64,000 nt of DNA. It comes from a virus. The notes under the pieces are model-generated. The model searched no databases. It was not told the origin of the DNA and saw nothing but the letters and a program-made list of their open reading frames with translations. Numbering within the stretch: the stretch's first letter is position 1; every line of letters starts with the position of its first letter. Both the position numbers and the translations under genes were made by a program. The DNA lies in the IMG/VR virus record IMGVR_UViG_3300036715_002842, positions 1 through 64,000 of that record. One strand, given 5' to 3'. This document shows positions 49,674 to 57,293 of the stretch, piece by piece.

Positions 49674-50119
49674 CACTTCCCCTCTTGCATGTCGAGGAGG
49701 ATCTGCGTACTCAGACCCTGCTGGAAGTCCAGAGTCTCCTTACGGAAACGCTTCTTCTCTTCCCAAGCGGCGATGTCCTCAGCAATCATTTCCTTCCATT
49801 CCGCGAGCTGGCGCTGAGAATAGTGGTCGGCTTGCTTGTGGAAGTAAGAACGGCTGGGATTCCGGTTGGGCTCGATCTGCTCGAGGGTACGTCCACGGAG
49901 AAGGCAGTAAGCGATGTGCTTCGCTCTCCAATTCTGATCGTCGCAGCTGTAGAAGTTCTCGGGCTTGATTGCCAGGAGCTTGGCGCGAAGTTCTTCCTGT
50001 TGCTCCCCGGGAATGGAAGGCTTGAAGGTGGCATCGTAACGCCGTTCCCAATGCCTGCAAGCCACTTCGTGCTTGAGCTCTGCCTTGATGGTTGCGATCA
50101 GTTCTTTGTAAGTGGTCAT
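49673..50119 (-). CDS. Hypothetical helical protein, 148 aa
   Basis: Unrecognised, charged and helical throughout (AELKHEVACRHWERRYDATFK, QLAEWKEMIAEDIAAWEEKKRF). The SD GGAG sits at the end of a ~20-bp imperfect hairpin (50122-50173). An open frame on the other strand is rejected because this one has the SD, operon overlap and typical codons. Confidence 0.65.
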   Translation of the reverse strand: MTTYKELIATIKAELKHEVACRHWERRYDATFKPSIPGEQQEELRAKLLAIKPENFYSCDDQNWRAKHIAYCLLRGRTLEQIEPNRNPSRSYFHKQADHYSQRQLAEWKEMIAEDIAAWEEKKRFRKETLDFQQGLSTQILLDMQEGK

Positions 50120-50121
50120 TA

Positions 50122-50173
50122 GATTCTCCGAAATTTGAAAAGTTTGAGAAAAGGTTTTCGAATTTGGAGAATC
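50122..50173 (-). promoter_or_regulatory. Long inverted repeat covering the SD of gene 50119
   Basis: GATTCTCC (50173-50166) pairs with GGAGAATC (50129-50122). Inside, AAATTCGAAAA pairs with TTTTCAAATTT with one mismatch, giving a stem of about 20 bp. The SD is in the right arm, 6 nt before ATG 50119. Initiation should depend on opening this hairpin. Confidence 0.6.
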
Positions 50174-50219
50174 ACTAAGGTGGGCGGTTCTACGTCATCG
50201 TAGGCTCCTTTACGAACAG

Positions 50220-50244
50220 AAAAAACCCAACAGAGGCTGCTGGG
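50220..50244 (-). terminator. Rho-independent terminator (attenuator or sRNA end)
   Basis: Minus-strand stem CCCAGCAG/CTGTTGGG with a 3-nt loop and TTTTTT. It lies between the promoter at 50388-50416 and gene 50119. Confidence 0.8.
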
Positions 50245-50342
50245 CAGCTGATCCGTTGGGGAGGAAGTGTTCTTGCGAACACAGATTTTTGTGGTGTGGC
50301 AAAACTTTGGAGCCGCGAATCTACTTCATGGTCTTGTCCCTC

Positions 50343-50380
50343 AAATGGTTGGTACTACCCAAAATGGTTGGTACTACCCA
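50343..50380 (-). repeat. Perfect 19-bp tandem repeat at the transcript start
   Basis: TGGGTAGTACCAACCATTT occurs twice (50380-50362 and 50361-50343), directly after the -10. It could be a pair of operators or an RNA-binding site. Confidence 0.85.
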
Positions 50381-50387
50381 AAGACTA

Positions 50388-50416
50388 ATTATAACCCCGG
50401 ATCTTTCGTTTGCCAA
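50388..50416 (-). promoter_or_regulatory. Strong sigma70-like promoter
   Basis: TTGGCA (50416-50411), a 17-nt spacer and TATAAT (50393-50388) on the minus strand, in the context GGGGTTATAATTAG. Confidence 0.8.
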
Positions 50417-50480
50417 GGTTTGACGGAAAAATTATTTTACCCTTGGCTTCATGGTTACATATCAGTGACGATCTTGATGG

Positions 50481-51518
50481 TCATGGCTGACTCCCAGAAG
50501 TAAGGACGTTTCGTTCCATGGGCTGACCGTGCATCCAGTGTTTCACGGTCTGGACATGGGAGGCCCGGACGAACTTCCCAACCTTGACCCGAAACTCAGA
50601 GAAGGGGAATGCCTCGGCCACCCGGACCACATAGCCCTCCTGGCGATCCCATTTGCGCTTGTCCCACAAGGCGCGGATGGCCTTTTCGTCATAGATTCCG
50701 TCGTAGAGTACGGGAACAGGAGTAATCCCCAACAGGGCAAACCATTCCAGCGTCTCGTCCCAGGGGAGGCAGATGTTCCGGTCATCCCAGATGGAGAACC
50801 CAAGCAGGTAGCTGGGAAGGCCGTCGTAGCCGATGGAATGCTTGGCGTAGAGGTTTTCGCCGCACACTCGCCATCCTTCCGGGATGTCCATACGGATCTG
50901 GGACCAGAATTGCTTGACCCAGTTCCGGCTGGGGTGACTGCGCCCATCCAGGCTCCGAGCGTGGATGTGATCCTGGTAGAGGGACGTGTTTTCTCCGTCC
51001 ATTTTCTCGGTAACGATCACCCGCTTCCCTGCGAGGGCTGCGGTGGAATCCATCATTCGGTCGTCGTCGTTCATTCCCTCCGACCATGGCAGATGGTGGG
51101 TCCTGGGATACTTGACCCAGTGGGTGAATAGGCTAAGAACGCCGCCAATGGCGAGCACCTTCTGAACGCTCTCGTCATGGAACAACTCCCCCTTGAGGCG
51201 CTGGCCATTGGGGAGGATGGGATTCCCCCACTTGTCATAAGGCTGGTCCGCGTAGAGATGTGGTGGGAGCAAAGATTTGGTGATCCCGCAGGCGTTACGA
51301 ACATCCTCGGTGGAGATCTCTGTGGTTTCGCACCGCATGTGGTGATCGCCACAAACGGAAGCGCCGTTGTCGAGGTAGTAGCCTCCGTCCGGCCACAGTC
51401 TGCGTTCCAGGATGTGGTGGGCGTCCGCAGCAGGTTCCCCGCAGAAGACACAGCGGCCCTTGGCGCGAGCAAACACGGCCTCGCGGAAAGCGTCTCTGGT
51501 TAGCAGCAGGGCGTTCAT
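50481..51518 (-). CDS. HNH nuclease-RNA ligase fusion, 345 aa
   Basis: Residues 20-65 hold an HNH-type site: Cys23 and Cys26, His34-His35, Asn51, Cys56 and His59-His60. From residue ~150 an RNA-ligase (Rnl2-like) domain follows: motif I EKMDGEN with Lys172, motif III VCGENLYAKHSI, motif IV EGYVVRV and motif V VKVGKFVR. The nuclease and ligase parts are both apparently intact. Codons are GC-rich. ATG 51518 follows AAAGGA. The fusion could cut and reseal RNA or process its ends; the role is unknown. Confidence 0.8.
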   Translation of the reverse strand: MNALLLTRDAFREAVFARAKGRCVFCGEPAADAHHILERRLWPDGGYYLDNGASVCGDHHMRCETTEISTEDVRNACGITKSLLPPHLYADQPYDKWGNPILPNGQRLKGELFHDESVQKVLAIGGVLSLFTHWVKYPRTHHLPWSEGMNDDDRMMDSTAALAGKRVIVTEKMDGENTSLYQDHIHARSLDGRSHPSRNWVKQFWSQIRMDIPEGWRVCGENLYAKHSIGYDGLPSYLLGFSIWDDRNICLPWDETLEWFALLGITPVPVLYDGIYDEKAIRALWDKRKWDRQEGYVVRVAEAFPFSEFRVKVGKFVRASHVQTVKHWMHGQPMERNVLTSGSQP

Positions 51519-51639
51519 TGGGTGGTTCCTTTCGAGTTGGATTCATTACATTTCAGACGCTACCGTATGGCGTACCTGTGGGTGTATCCCCTTGAATTCT
51601 GGCTCGTAGTGTTTCAAAGCGGTTTCACTCTTAAAAAAG

Positions 51640-51711
51640 TCCCCACGGTGGTAGTCGAAACCACGACACAGTGTTTTAGAAGCACCTGCTCTACCGTTGA
51701 GCTACGTGGGG
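51640..51711 (-). tRNA. Candidate amber-suppressor tRNA (anticodon CTA)
   Basis: Perfect acceptor CCCCACG/CGTGGGG, D stem GCTC/GAGC, T arm GTGGT-TTCGACT-ACCAC, 5-nt variable loop. The anticodon stem is GGTGC/ACACT with a C-A mismatch at 31-39, and loop TTCTAAA gives CTA, reading UAG. A37-A38 after A36 fits a tRNA for U-starting codons. No CCA is encoded and TTTTTT follows. A UCU reading needs a broken stem, and a proper Arg(TCT) gene is at 33847. It stands alone behind its own promoter. Confidence 0.72.
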
Positions 51712-51730
51712 AAAGATCTGCTACCTAGAA

Positions 51731-51758
51731 AGAATAACCTTGAATTTTGAATTGTCAA
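51731..51758 (-). promoter_or_regulatory. Promoter of the lone tRNA
   Basis: TTGACA (51758-51753), a 16-nt spacer and TATTCT (51736-51731) on the minus strand, about 20 nt before the tRNA. The context TTGACAATTCAAAATTCAAGG resembles the early dyad class. Confidence 0.75.
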
Positions 51759-51770
51759 TCCGAAATTATG

Positions 51771-51795
51771 AAAAAGCGACCAGTTCTCTGGTCGC
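51771..51795 (-). terminator. Rho-independent terminator after the actin-like gene
   Basis: Perfect 8-bp minus-strand stem GCGACCAG/CTGGTCGC with AGAA loop, then TTTTTC. Confidence 0.88.
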
Positions 51796-51825
51796 TCTTA
51801 AGAACAGGAAGAAAAGTTAAATTAT

Positions 51826-52815
51826 CTATTCATCTGAGTGCGCCAGGGCAGCGAACAGGCACCCCTTCGCGATAGCCTTCAGAGGATCCTCAGCACGAAC
51901 TACCTTGCCAATCTTGATGGGGAGGTTCTGCGCCTTGAGAGCCTCTTCGAACAGTTCGATGAACCCGCCGGGAAGAGAGGTTCCACCTGCGACTGCGATC
52001 TTGGGCGGCTTCTGGAAGTCTGGTAGCTTCGCCATGCCAAGGAGTTTGTCCTTGATTTGCTTGGCTACGTACTCCAACATCGCCTTGTAGTAGTACGAAA
52101 TGGCTTCCTCGGTCTGATCCTTGGGCTTGCGGAGATCAATGATCCCCTCCTTTGCGAGCATAGCCTTGACCGTGGAGATACCCAGAGAGGTGGAAACGTT
52201 CTTGTCAATGTAGTCACCGGAACGGGCTACGGAGAAGTTGAAGGCTTCCACACTCAATTGTGCGCAGCAGACATTGCACATGCCAGCGCCCCACGAAACA
52301 CCAAAGCCAGAAAGATTGTCCTCGAGGAGTTCACTGTAAATGACCGACAGACCTTCATTGAGTGGTACTGGAGTGTAACCCATGTCGGTTAGGATCTTGT
52401 TGAACACATTCGAGTGGTAAACTGCATTGAACTCCTGATCGACTGGATCCCCTGGGACGGAGTAGACCACCTTTTCTTTCTTGGTGGCAGGAGCCCCAAG
52501 GGACTCTTTGATGATCGCCTGGATGATTGGCAGCGCCTTAATCTCATGGGGATTGAGAACACCTTGCGACATAGGTCGCTTGGGCTCACTGTTGAAAGCG
52601 CTAGCGAGCTCCAGTGCCTGCTGACCTAAAGCAGAAATTTCCCCCTCAAGTTCCACGTAAGGTGCACCCACCTTCTTGAGCATCGATTTTACGAAGGGGG
52701 ATTTCTCTACTGGTACGAAGATATTGCGGAAAGCTTTGTACTCGAAGCTCTCCCCATCTGCACCAACCCTCGCAGCTACGATATTTCCAGTTCCCAAATC
52801 TAGTCCACAGGGCAT
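51826..52815 (-). CDS. Actin-like ATPase (ParM/MreB-type fold)
   Basis: The 329 residues show the actin-superfamily ATP-binding marks: GLDLGTGN (residues 4-11, phosphate 1), GVSWGAGMCNV (about 180, phosphate 2) and VAGGTSLPGGF (adenosine). Such proteins form filaments that move or segregate DNA or position virions; some plasmids and phages encode them. GAGGAG precedes ATG 52815 and a terminator follows. The two small genes upstream in the operon may be partners. Confidence 0.82.
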   Translation of the reverse strand: MPCGLDLGTGNIVAARVGADGESFEYKAFRNIFVPVEKSPFVKSMLKKVGAPYVELEGEISALGQQALELASAFNSEPKRPMSQGVLNPHEIKALPIIQAIIKESLGAPATKKEKVVYSVPGDPVDQEFNAVYHSNVFNKILTDMGYTPVPLNEGLSVIYSELLEDNLSGFGVSWGAGMCNVCCAQLSVEAFNFSVARSGDYIDKNVSTSLGISTVKAMLAKEGIIDLRKPKDQTEEAISYYYKAMLEYVAKQIKDKLLGMAKLPDFQKPPKIAVAGGTSLPGGFIELFEEALKAQNLPIKIGKVVRAEDPLKAIAKGCLFAALAHSDE

Positions 52816-52880
52816 ACGGACTCCTCTGAATTTTTAACCTTCTTGGCTCTTCTTTTGAATCTCGAATCTTTTATCGCAGA

Positions 52881-53399
52881 TCATTGAGCGGATTTCCTCA
52901 GTTTTGCCTTGAGGTCTGATAAGGACCCGACCTTCGATTTTGATTCTTCCATGGATATCTGAATATCTTCCACACCTTTAATGCTTGGTACGAAAACATC
53001 GATTGGGCTATCTTTCGAGATTTGAGAAGAAGGGGTACCCCCATTAATTACAAGTGCACCAAGTGCTTCGAGAAGATCCGCTTTTGTAAGTCCAGTAGGT
53101 TGAGGTGTCGGCATTTCCCTTGGCAGAGTTGCCAGATGCTCCCCCACGACTTCTTTGAGCATACTTCTCAGATCTTCTCGATCAATGGTAGGTACTACTG
53201 GGGAAGGTGGCACTGGATCTGCTAGATCCAGGAACTCGAAGGAGAAGATGGTTCCCATCGTCTGCCAATCGGGTGGGAGAGATGCGGCCGAGACCACCAC
53301 CCAGGTTCCAGGTTCCAGAAACTTATTGGCTATCCAGGCGCCAATCGAACCAGACTGGCTACGGTGAGAGATGTTGGTGATTTTGACCAATCGTTCCAT
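52881..53399 (-). CDS. Hypothetical protein, 172 aa
   Basis: ATG 53399 overlaps the previous stop (TAATG). The N-terminal 60 residues are beta-rich (GSIGAWIANKFLEPGTWVVVSAASLP), then a Pro-rich linker and a charged, Ser-rich C-terminus with LKAKLRKSAQ. Unrecognised. Directly upstream of the actin-like gene, so an adaptor is possible. Confidence 0.6.
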   Translation of the reverse strand: MERLVKITNISHRSQSGSIGAWIANKFLEPGTWVVVSAASLPPDWQTMGTIFSFEFLDLADPVPPSPVVPTIDREDLRSMLKEVVGEHLATLPREMPTPQPTGLTKADLLEALGALVINGGTPSSQISKDSPIDVFVPSIKGVEDIQISMEESKSKVGSLSDLKAKLRKSAQ

Positions 53400-53698
53400 T
53401 AATGGCACTTTTCAAAGATTCGAAGGTCGCCCAGATCGAACGAGACCTGTATTCCGAACGAGTCCTTCGCAGCTTTTTCTAACTTTGCAACCAGAACGTG
53501 AACTGGAGGATCTACGGAGTTGTCACACTCACCCCGCTTTATTTCCAGGATTCTTGAGGACTTGAAGCAAAGATAGAAGGATTCTTCATCAAATTCCATA
53601 TAAAACGGGGAAGTAGCCATTCCCACCCGGTAATTGATATCCGGGGACCATTTGAAATATCTTTGTGAAACGGTTTTCATAAGTTCACGAATTTTCAT
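53399..53698 (-). CDS. Hypothetical protein, 99 aa
   Basis: ATG 53698 overlaps the endonuclease stop as ATGA. An N-terminal basic helix (MKIRELMKTVSQRYFKW) is followed by beta strands (FYMEFDEESFYLCFKSSRILEIKRG). Unrecognised. Confidence 0.6.
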   Translation of the reverse strand: MKIRELMKTVSQRYFKWSPDINYRVGMATSPFYMEFDEESFYLCFKSSRILEIKRGECDNSVDPPVHVLVAKLEKAAKDSFGIQVSFDLGDLRIFEKCH

Positions 53699-55380
53699 AT
53701 TTTCACCAATTCAAATTTTAATTGTCCGCAATCCCAGATTCGAAGGATTCCCGCTTGATCCATAATTTCTTTCTGCGTTCCAGAAAGGTGTGGAAATCTC
53801 TTTGATAACTTATCGTGTGTGTAGTTCAAACGGTTGATTCTGAAGTCTCTGAAATTTTCAAAACCATGAAAACTGGGCGGAATTTCACCCACAAGACTGA
53901 AACCAGTTTTTAGATACAATTCCCCACGACTCCAACATCCATCAGCAAAGGTGTAAATTCTTTTCCAATTTACCTTTCTTTTGAAGTGTTCGAGAAGTTT
54001 AGAAAATCCACCTACAACACTGCAAGAGGTTGCGTAACGATTGAGATCGTAGGACCCATTTCCCATGGATTTGAGGGTTAACATCGCAACGAGAGCACCC
54101 CCATTCTGAAGCGCGTAGGTTATCGAACCAGCGCCATCCCCTTTGATATGATTTGTCTCATAGAAACTCTTCTTTTGCTGTGAAGTTGGAATTAAGATTG
54201 AACATTTTCTAGCAAAAACTCTTTCTTTTTCTAATCCAACGAAAGCTCGAATTTTCTTTTCAAGTAGGGTTCTCTTAAGTAACCAATCATCCGACCAGAT
54301 ATGAATCAACCTAATTCCCAACCGTTCACATTCGAGGGTCTTTTCGTGGTGGTACTCTGGTTTTTGATGGAGTTCTGAATGCCAGTAAAGACCGTTGTAT
54401 TCAAAAGCTAGTTTGAAATCTGGTAGATAAACATCTATTTCTTTTCTAGATTCAGAAATCTTACCCACCATTTTCGCTAGTTTCTGAAAAGATAACCTTG
54501 CTATCGTTTTCAATTCTAGAGAATCTATGAAGTCAATGAAAGATCTTTCTTCCGCACTACTTCCCTGGTTAGCAAAACCTCTTAACTCCAAATTGGAGTA
54601 TTTCCAGAAGTAATTCGAAGCACCTGCCGCGTTGATTCCAAGTTCAGCTGCAATCTGATCAATACTTCTTTGTTTGTTGCAATACTCTTCTTTCCAGAAT
54701 TCTTCTGAAGTAATTTTTTCGATGATTGCTTGAGGAAGCTTAGGTCTTTGAACAATTCTGCGTCCCCTCGAACTCTGGATAAAATGGGCCACACCATACT
54801 TTCTTAGACTAGTCTCCCTACTTTTCAACTTTATTGATTCAAGTACCGCTGGATTTTCTACCCCATATTTCTGTAAACAGGTGGCTTTCATCTTTAATCT
54901 TATTGATTTTTGTAAGTCAACATTTTTCAATTTCTCCGATATTTTTTCTTTGACTTCCACCGCCTGACTAGCGTTTTCAACTCCAAACCTTTCCAAGTTA
55001 GTTTCTTTCATTCGTTGCTTAACTATATCGGATTGAGCTGGGTGATGAGTTCCATAGTGATTTTGAGAAGTTTCGGCTTTCTTCTTCTTAACTATATCAG
55101 ATTGACTAGCATTTTCAACTCCGAACCGTTCCAAGTTCGTTTCTTTCATTCGTTGCTTAACTATATCAGATTGACTAGCATTTTCAACTCCGAACCGTTC
55201 TAAGTTCGTTTTTCTACACTTGTCAAGAATTTCTTCTTTAGAGGTCTCTAAAATTCGAAGTCTACTTTCACTTTTTCTTTTTCTTGTTGCTGGACAAGAG
55301 TTTGCGGATTTTCCACATCGAGAAGGTTTTTCCGGTGGAAACACCGCAATTAAACCACACCCATACTTACACAACTTCAT
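53695..55380 (-). CDS. Homing endonuclease with TNLERFGVENASQSD repeats (DUF7487-like), 561 aa
   Basis: An N-terminal Cys cluster (CKYGCGLIAVFPPEKPSRCG) is followed by seven or so copies of a ~23-residue repeat, TNLERFGVENASQSDIVKQRMKE; two DNA copies lie 69 bp apart at 55102 and 55171. Then comes a nuclease core with EIDVYLPDFKLAFEYNGLYWHSE and LIHIWSDDW, the EDxHD/Vsr-like type of phage homing enzymes. It is inserted between the helicase and gene 53698, with ATGA overlaps at both ends. AT-rich codons mark it as foreign. Confidence 0.85.
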   Translation of the reverse strand: MKLCKYGCGLIAVFPPEKPSRCGKSANSCPATRKRKSESRLRILETSKEEILDKCRKTNLERFGVENASQSDIVKQRMKETNLERFGVENASQSDIVKKKKAETSQNHYGTHHPAQSDIVKQRMKETNLERFGVENASQAVEVKEKISEKLKNVDLQKSIRLKMKATCLQKYGVENPAVLESIKLKSRETSLRKYGVAHFIQSSRGRRIVQRPKLPQAIIEKITSEEFWKEEYCNKQRSIDQIAAELGINAAGASNYFWKYSNLELRGFANQGSSAEERSFIDFIDSLELKTIARLSFQKLAKMVGKISESRKEIDVYLPDFKLAFEYNGLYWHSELHQKPEYHHEKTLECERLGIRLIHIWSDDWLLKRTLLEKKIRAFVGLEKERVFARKCSILIPTSQQKKSFYETNHIKGDGAGSITYALQNGGALVAMLTLKSMGNGSYDLNRYATSCSVVGGFSKLLEHFKRKVNWKRIYTFADGCWSRGELYLKTGFSLVGEIPPSFHGFENFRDFRINRLNYTHDKLSKRFPHLSGTQKEIMDQAGILRIWDCGQLKFELVKI

Positions 55381-56954
55381 AGTGAAGCCGCCATATCATT
55401 TTCTTTCACTCCACCAGTTAGATCCGTCACCTGGTAGTTAAGAACGTTCGTGCAGACCTTCTTGAACTTCGCAGCACACCCATATAATATCCCAGTACCG
55501 GAATCCGCCCAGTAATAGGTTCGTGGCAAGAACTTGCGTGCGTAGAAGCGCTGCACTCGACCAATTACCTGCTCAATGAATACCTCGTTCGCGGTTGGGC
55601 AAACGATGTGTAAGGTATCAATGCAGGGGATATCAGTTCCCTCGGAGAACAGTTGCTTGGTTGCCACGAGGACATCAATCTTGTTGTTGTAGATTATATT
55701 GATCTGCGCACGCATGTCGGCGTTCAAATCCAATTTCTTTACCTCTTCGAGGAACTGTGGCCAAGTGAGGATTGGATCCCAGTCGATCTCATTCGCTGCG
55801 GCAAGAGAAGAGGTTACGTAGTCAATTGCTTTCTCAAGACCTGTGATCCGGTCAACCAGACTATCTCGATCGGCCTTCTTCATTGGCCCAGTGACACAGG
55901 CGGCGCTGATGCCAGAACTTATGAGCATCGCAGCCAGATTTTCAGCGTGGGCGACTCGCTCGGTAATCACCAGAATACGCCTATTTTCAGCCTGATTCTG
56001 AATTACCTTTTGGACTATCTTCTCATTGCGCGCCTTGTTTTTCACCACGACCGACATGACGGAAACCCAGTTCATGTTCTGCGGCAAAGGGAAGTGGCAG
56101 CCCTTGAGAATCTCGATCTCGCAGTTGTTCTTTACCTTACTCTCATACCGAACGGGTCCGAGAAGATCTGGAAGGAGAAGATGGTAGTTGTCCTTCCGCT
56201 TGGGAGTTGCGGAAACCCCCACAAAGATCTGCGGGTTCATGTACTTCAGGATCTTTGTCAAACTAGCGGCAGGAGCGCGATGGCACTCATCCACCATCAC
56301 TAATCCGAAAAGATTTTGGATTTTCTTCAGTCGATTCACTACATCGTAGTTCACTAGCTGGTAAGTCGAAACTGTAATGGGATAATAGACCGGTTCCCCG
56401 TTCTTGTCGAATTCGAGCTCCCCAACCAACTTTCTGCCAGTTTGAGCTTCAAGTTCGTTGATGTTGGTGTAATCTCGCAACCTAGTAACGAATTGGTCCT
56501 TCAAGTCTACCTTGTTCACTAGGAGAAGGATCTTTTGTTGCTGGAGAGTGATGAACGCAGTCATCACTACAGTCTTACCATAAGCCGGTGGAGCCTGGAA
56601 GATACCACCAATGTTCGGGGTAATGAATGCTTTGATTCCGGCTTTCTGATCATCCTTCAACTTACCGGTGAACTGTAAATCTAATCCAAGGGGGGCATTG
56701 GTTCTACGATCATCAAACTCGAAGTCTTTGAAGAGGTATTGGATCTTGTTAACATCCCCACGGCAGAAAGCGATGTACTCCCCAACCGGACGGTACATAC
56801 GTACATACTCTTCGAGGACTGGGTTGTCCTCATAGTTGTCGTACCCGAAGTCAACCTTCTGTTCGAACCGGTATGTGAAGGACTGCAGAATCGAGGGATT
56901 CTGTTCGACCCACACCCTTGGCACGTAGAGTGCATCTGCGAGAATTGCTTTCAC
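55377..56954 (-). CDS. Superfamily 2 DNA/RNA helicase (UvsW-like)
   Basis: Motifs in order: Walker A APPAYGKTV, DECH box (VMVDECHRAP), SATPKRKD, RILVITERVAHAENLA, SEGTDIPCID and IEQVIGRVQR. T4 UvsW, of the same family, unwinds branched DNA and R-loops. GTG 56954 follows GAGGTG and is preferred over TTG 56966. It heads an operon running to the actin-like gene. Confidence 0.88.
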   Translation of the reverse strand: MKAILADALYVPRVWVEQNPSILQSFTYRFEQKVDFGYDNYEDNPVLEEYVRMYRPVGEYIAFCRGDVNKIQYLFKDFEFDDRRTNAPLGLDLQFTGKLKDDQKAGIKAFITPNIGGIFQAPPAYGKTVVMTAFITLQQQKILLLVNKVDLKDQFVTRLRDYTNINELEAQTGRKLVGELEFDKNGEPVYYPITVSTYQLVNYDVVNRLKKIQNLFGLVMVDECHRAPAASLTKILKYMNPQIFVGVSATPKRKDNYHLLLPDLLGPVRYESKVKNNCEIEILKGCHFPLPQNMNWVSVMSVVVKNKARNEKIVQKVIQNQAENRRILVITERVAHAENLAAMLISSGISAACVTGPMKKADRDSLVDRITGLEKAIDYVTSSLAAANEIDWDPILTWPQFLEEVKKLDLNADMRAQINIIYNNKIDVLVATKQLFSEGTDIPCIDTLHIVCPTANEVFIEQVIGRVQRFYARKFLPRTYYWADSGTGILYGCAAKFKKVCTNVLNYQVTDLTGGVKENDMAASL

Positions 56955-56966
56955 GGCACACCTCAA

Positions 56967-57293
56967 TACGATTAACCATAATTTTAAGGGAAAGAGCGGA
57001 CTTAGTCGACCCTTTGCTTAGTGCCGTTTTCCTTTGCTTTCCGTTTCTGAACTTTCTTCGTGAGCAATCTTGGTGCTGGGTACCCTGGCCAGAGGTGTGT
57101 CGTGAGTGACTTCTTTTCATCGAAAAAGCCCCGCTAAATCCTGCTAGTTTAAAACAGAAATTTTCTTGGAAAAAGAACTTAATTGAGGAACTCGAAAAAC
57201 GGTTCGAGAAAAAGAACTCATAAAAATATCCTCTACAAATATATGGGGATTTCTGTACCACTTCACATTATCCAATTTATAAGCCTATATAAA
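56967..57293 (-). other. Gene-poor AT-rich spacer
   Basis: No firm gene. A 25-codon frame (57221-57144) with AGAGGAT as SD encodes MSSFSRTVFRVPQLSSFSKK... A second coding-like stretch, THLWPGYPAPRLLTKKVQKRK..., has no start codon and may be a remnant. TATAAATT-type AT-rich boxes near 57280 could be promoters. Confidence 0.3.

Larger units (their letters stand above)
50220..50381 (-). ncRNA. Candidate ~160-nt small RNA or attenuated leader
   Basis: Bounded by a strong promoter and a terminator. It carries two 19-nt repeats at its 5' end, a start-stop ORF (ATG-AAG-TAG, 50329-50321) behind GAGGG, and a GTGTTC-GCAA-GAACAC hairpin. If TAG were read through, the frame would extend 39 residues to TAA 50210. 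It may be a free RNA or the leader of gene 50119. Confidence 0.55.

Noticed and set aside
49685-50122. Open frame on the + strand opposite gene 49673-50119
   Set aside because: The minus frame has SD, overlaps and plausible codons; this is its mirror.
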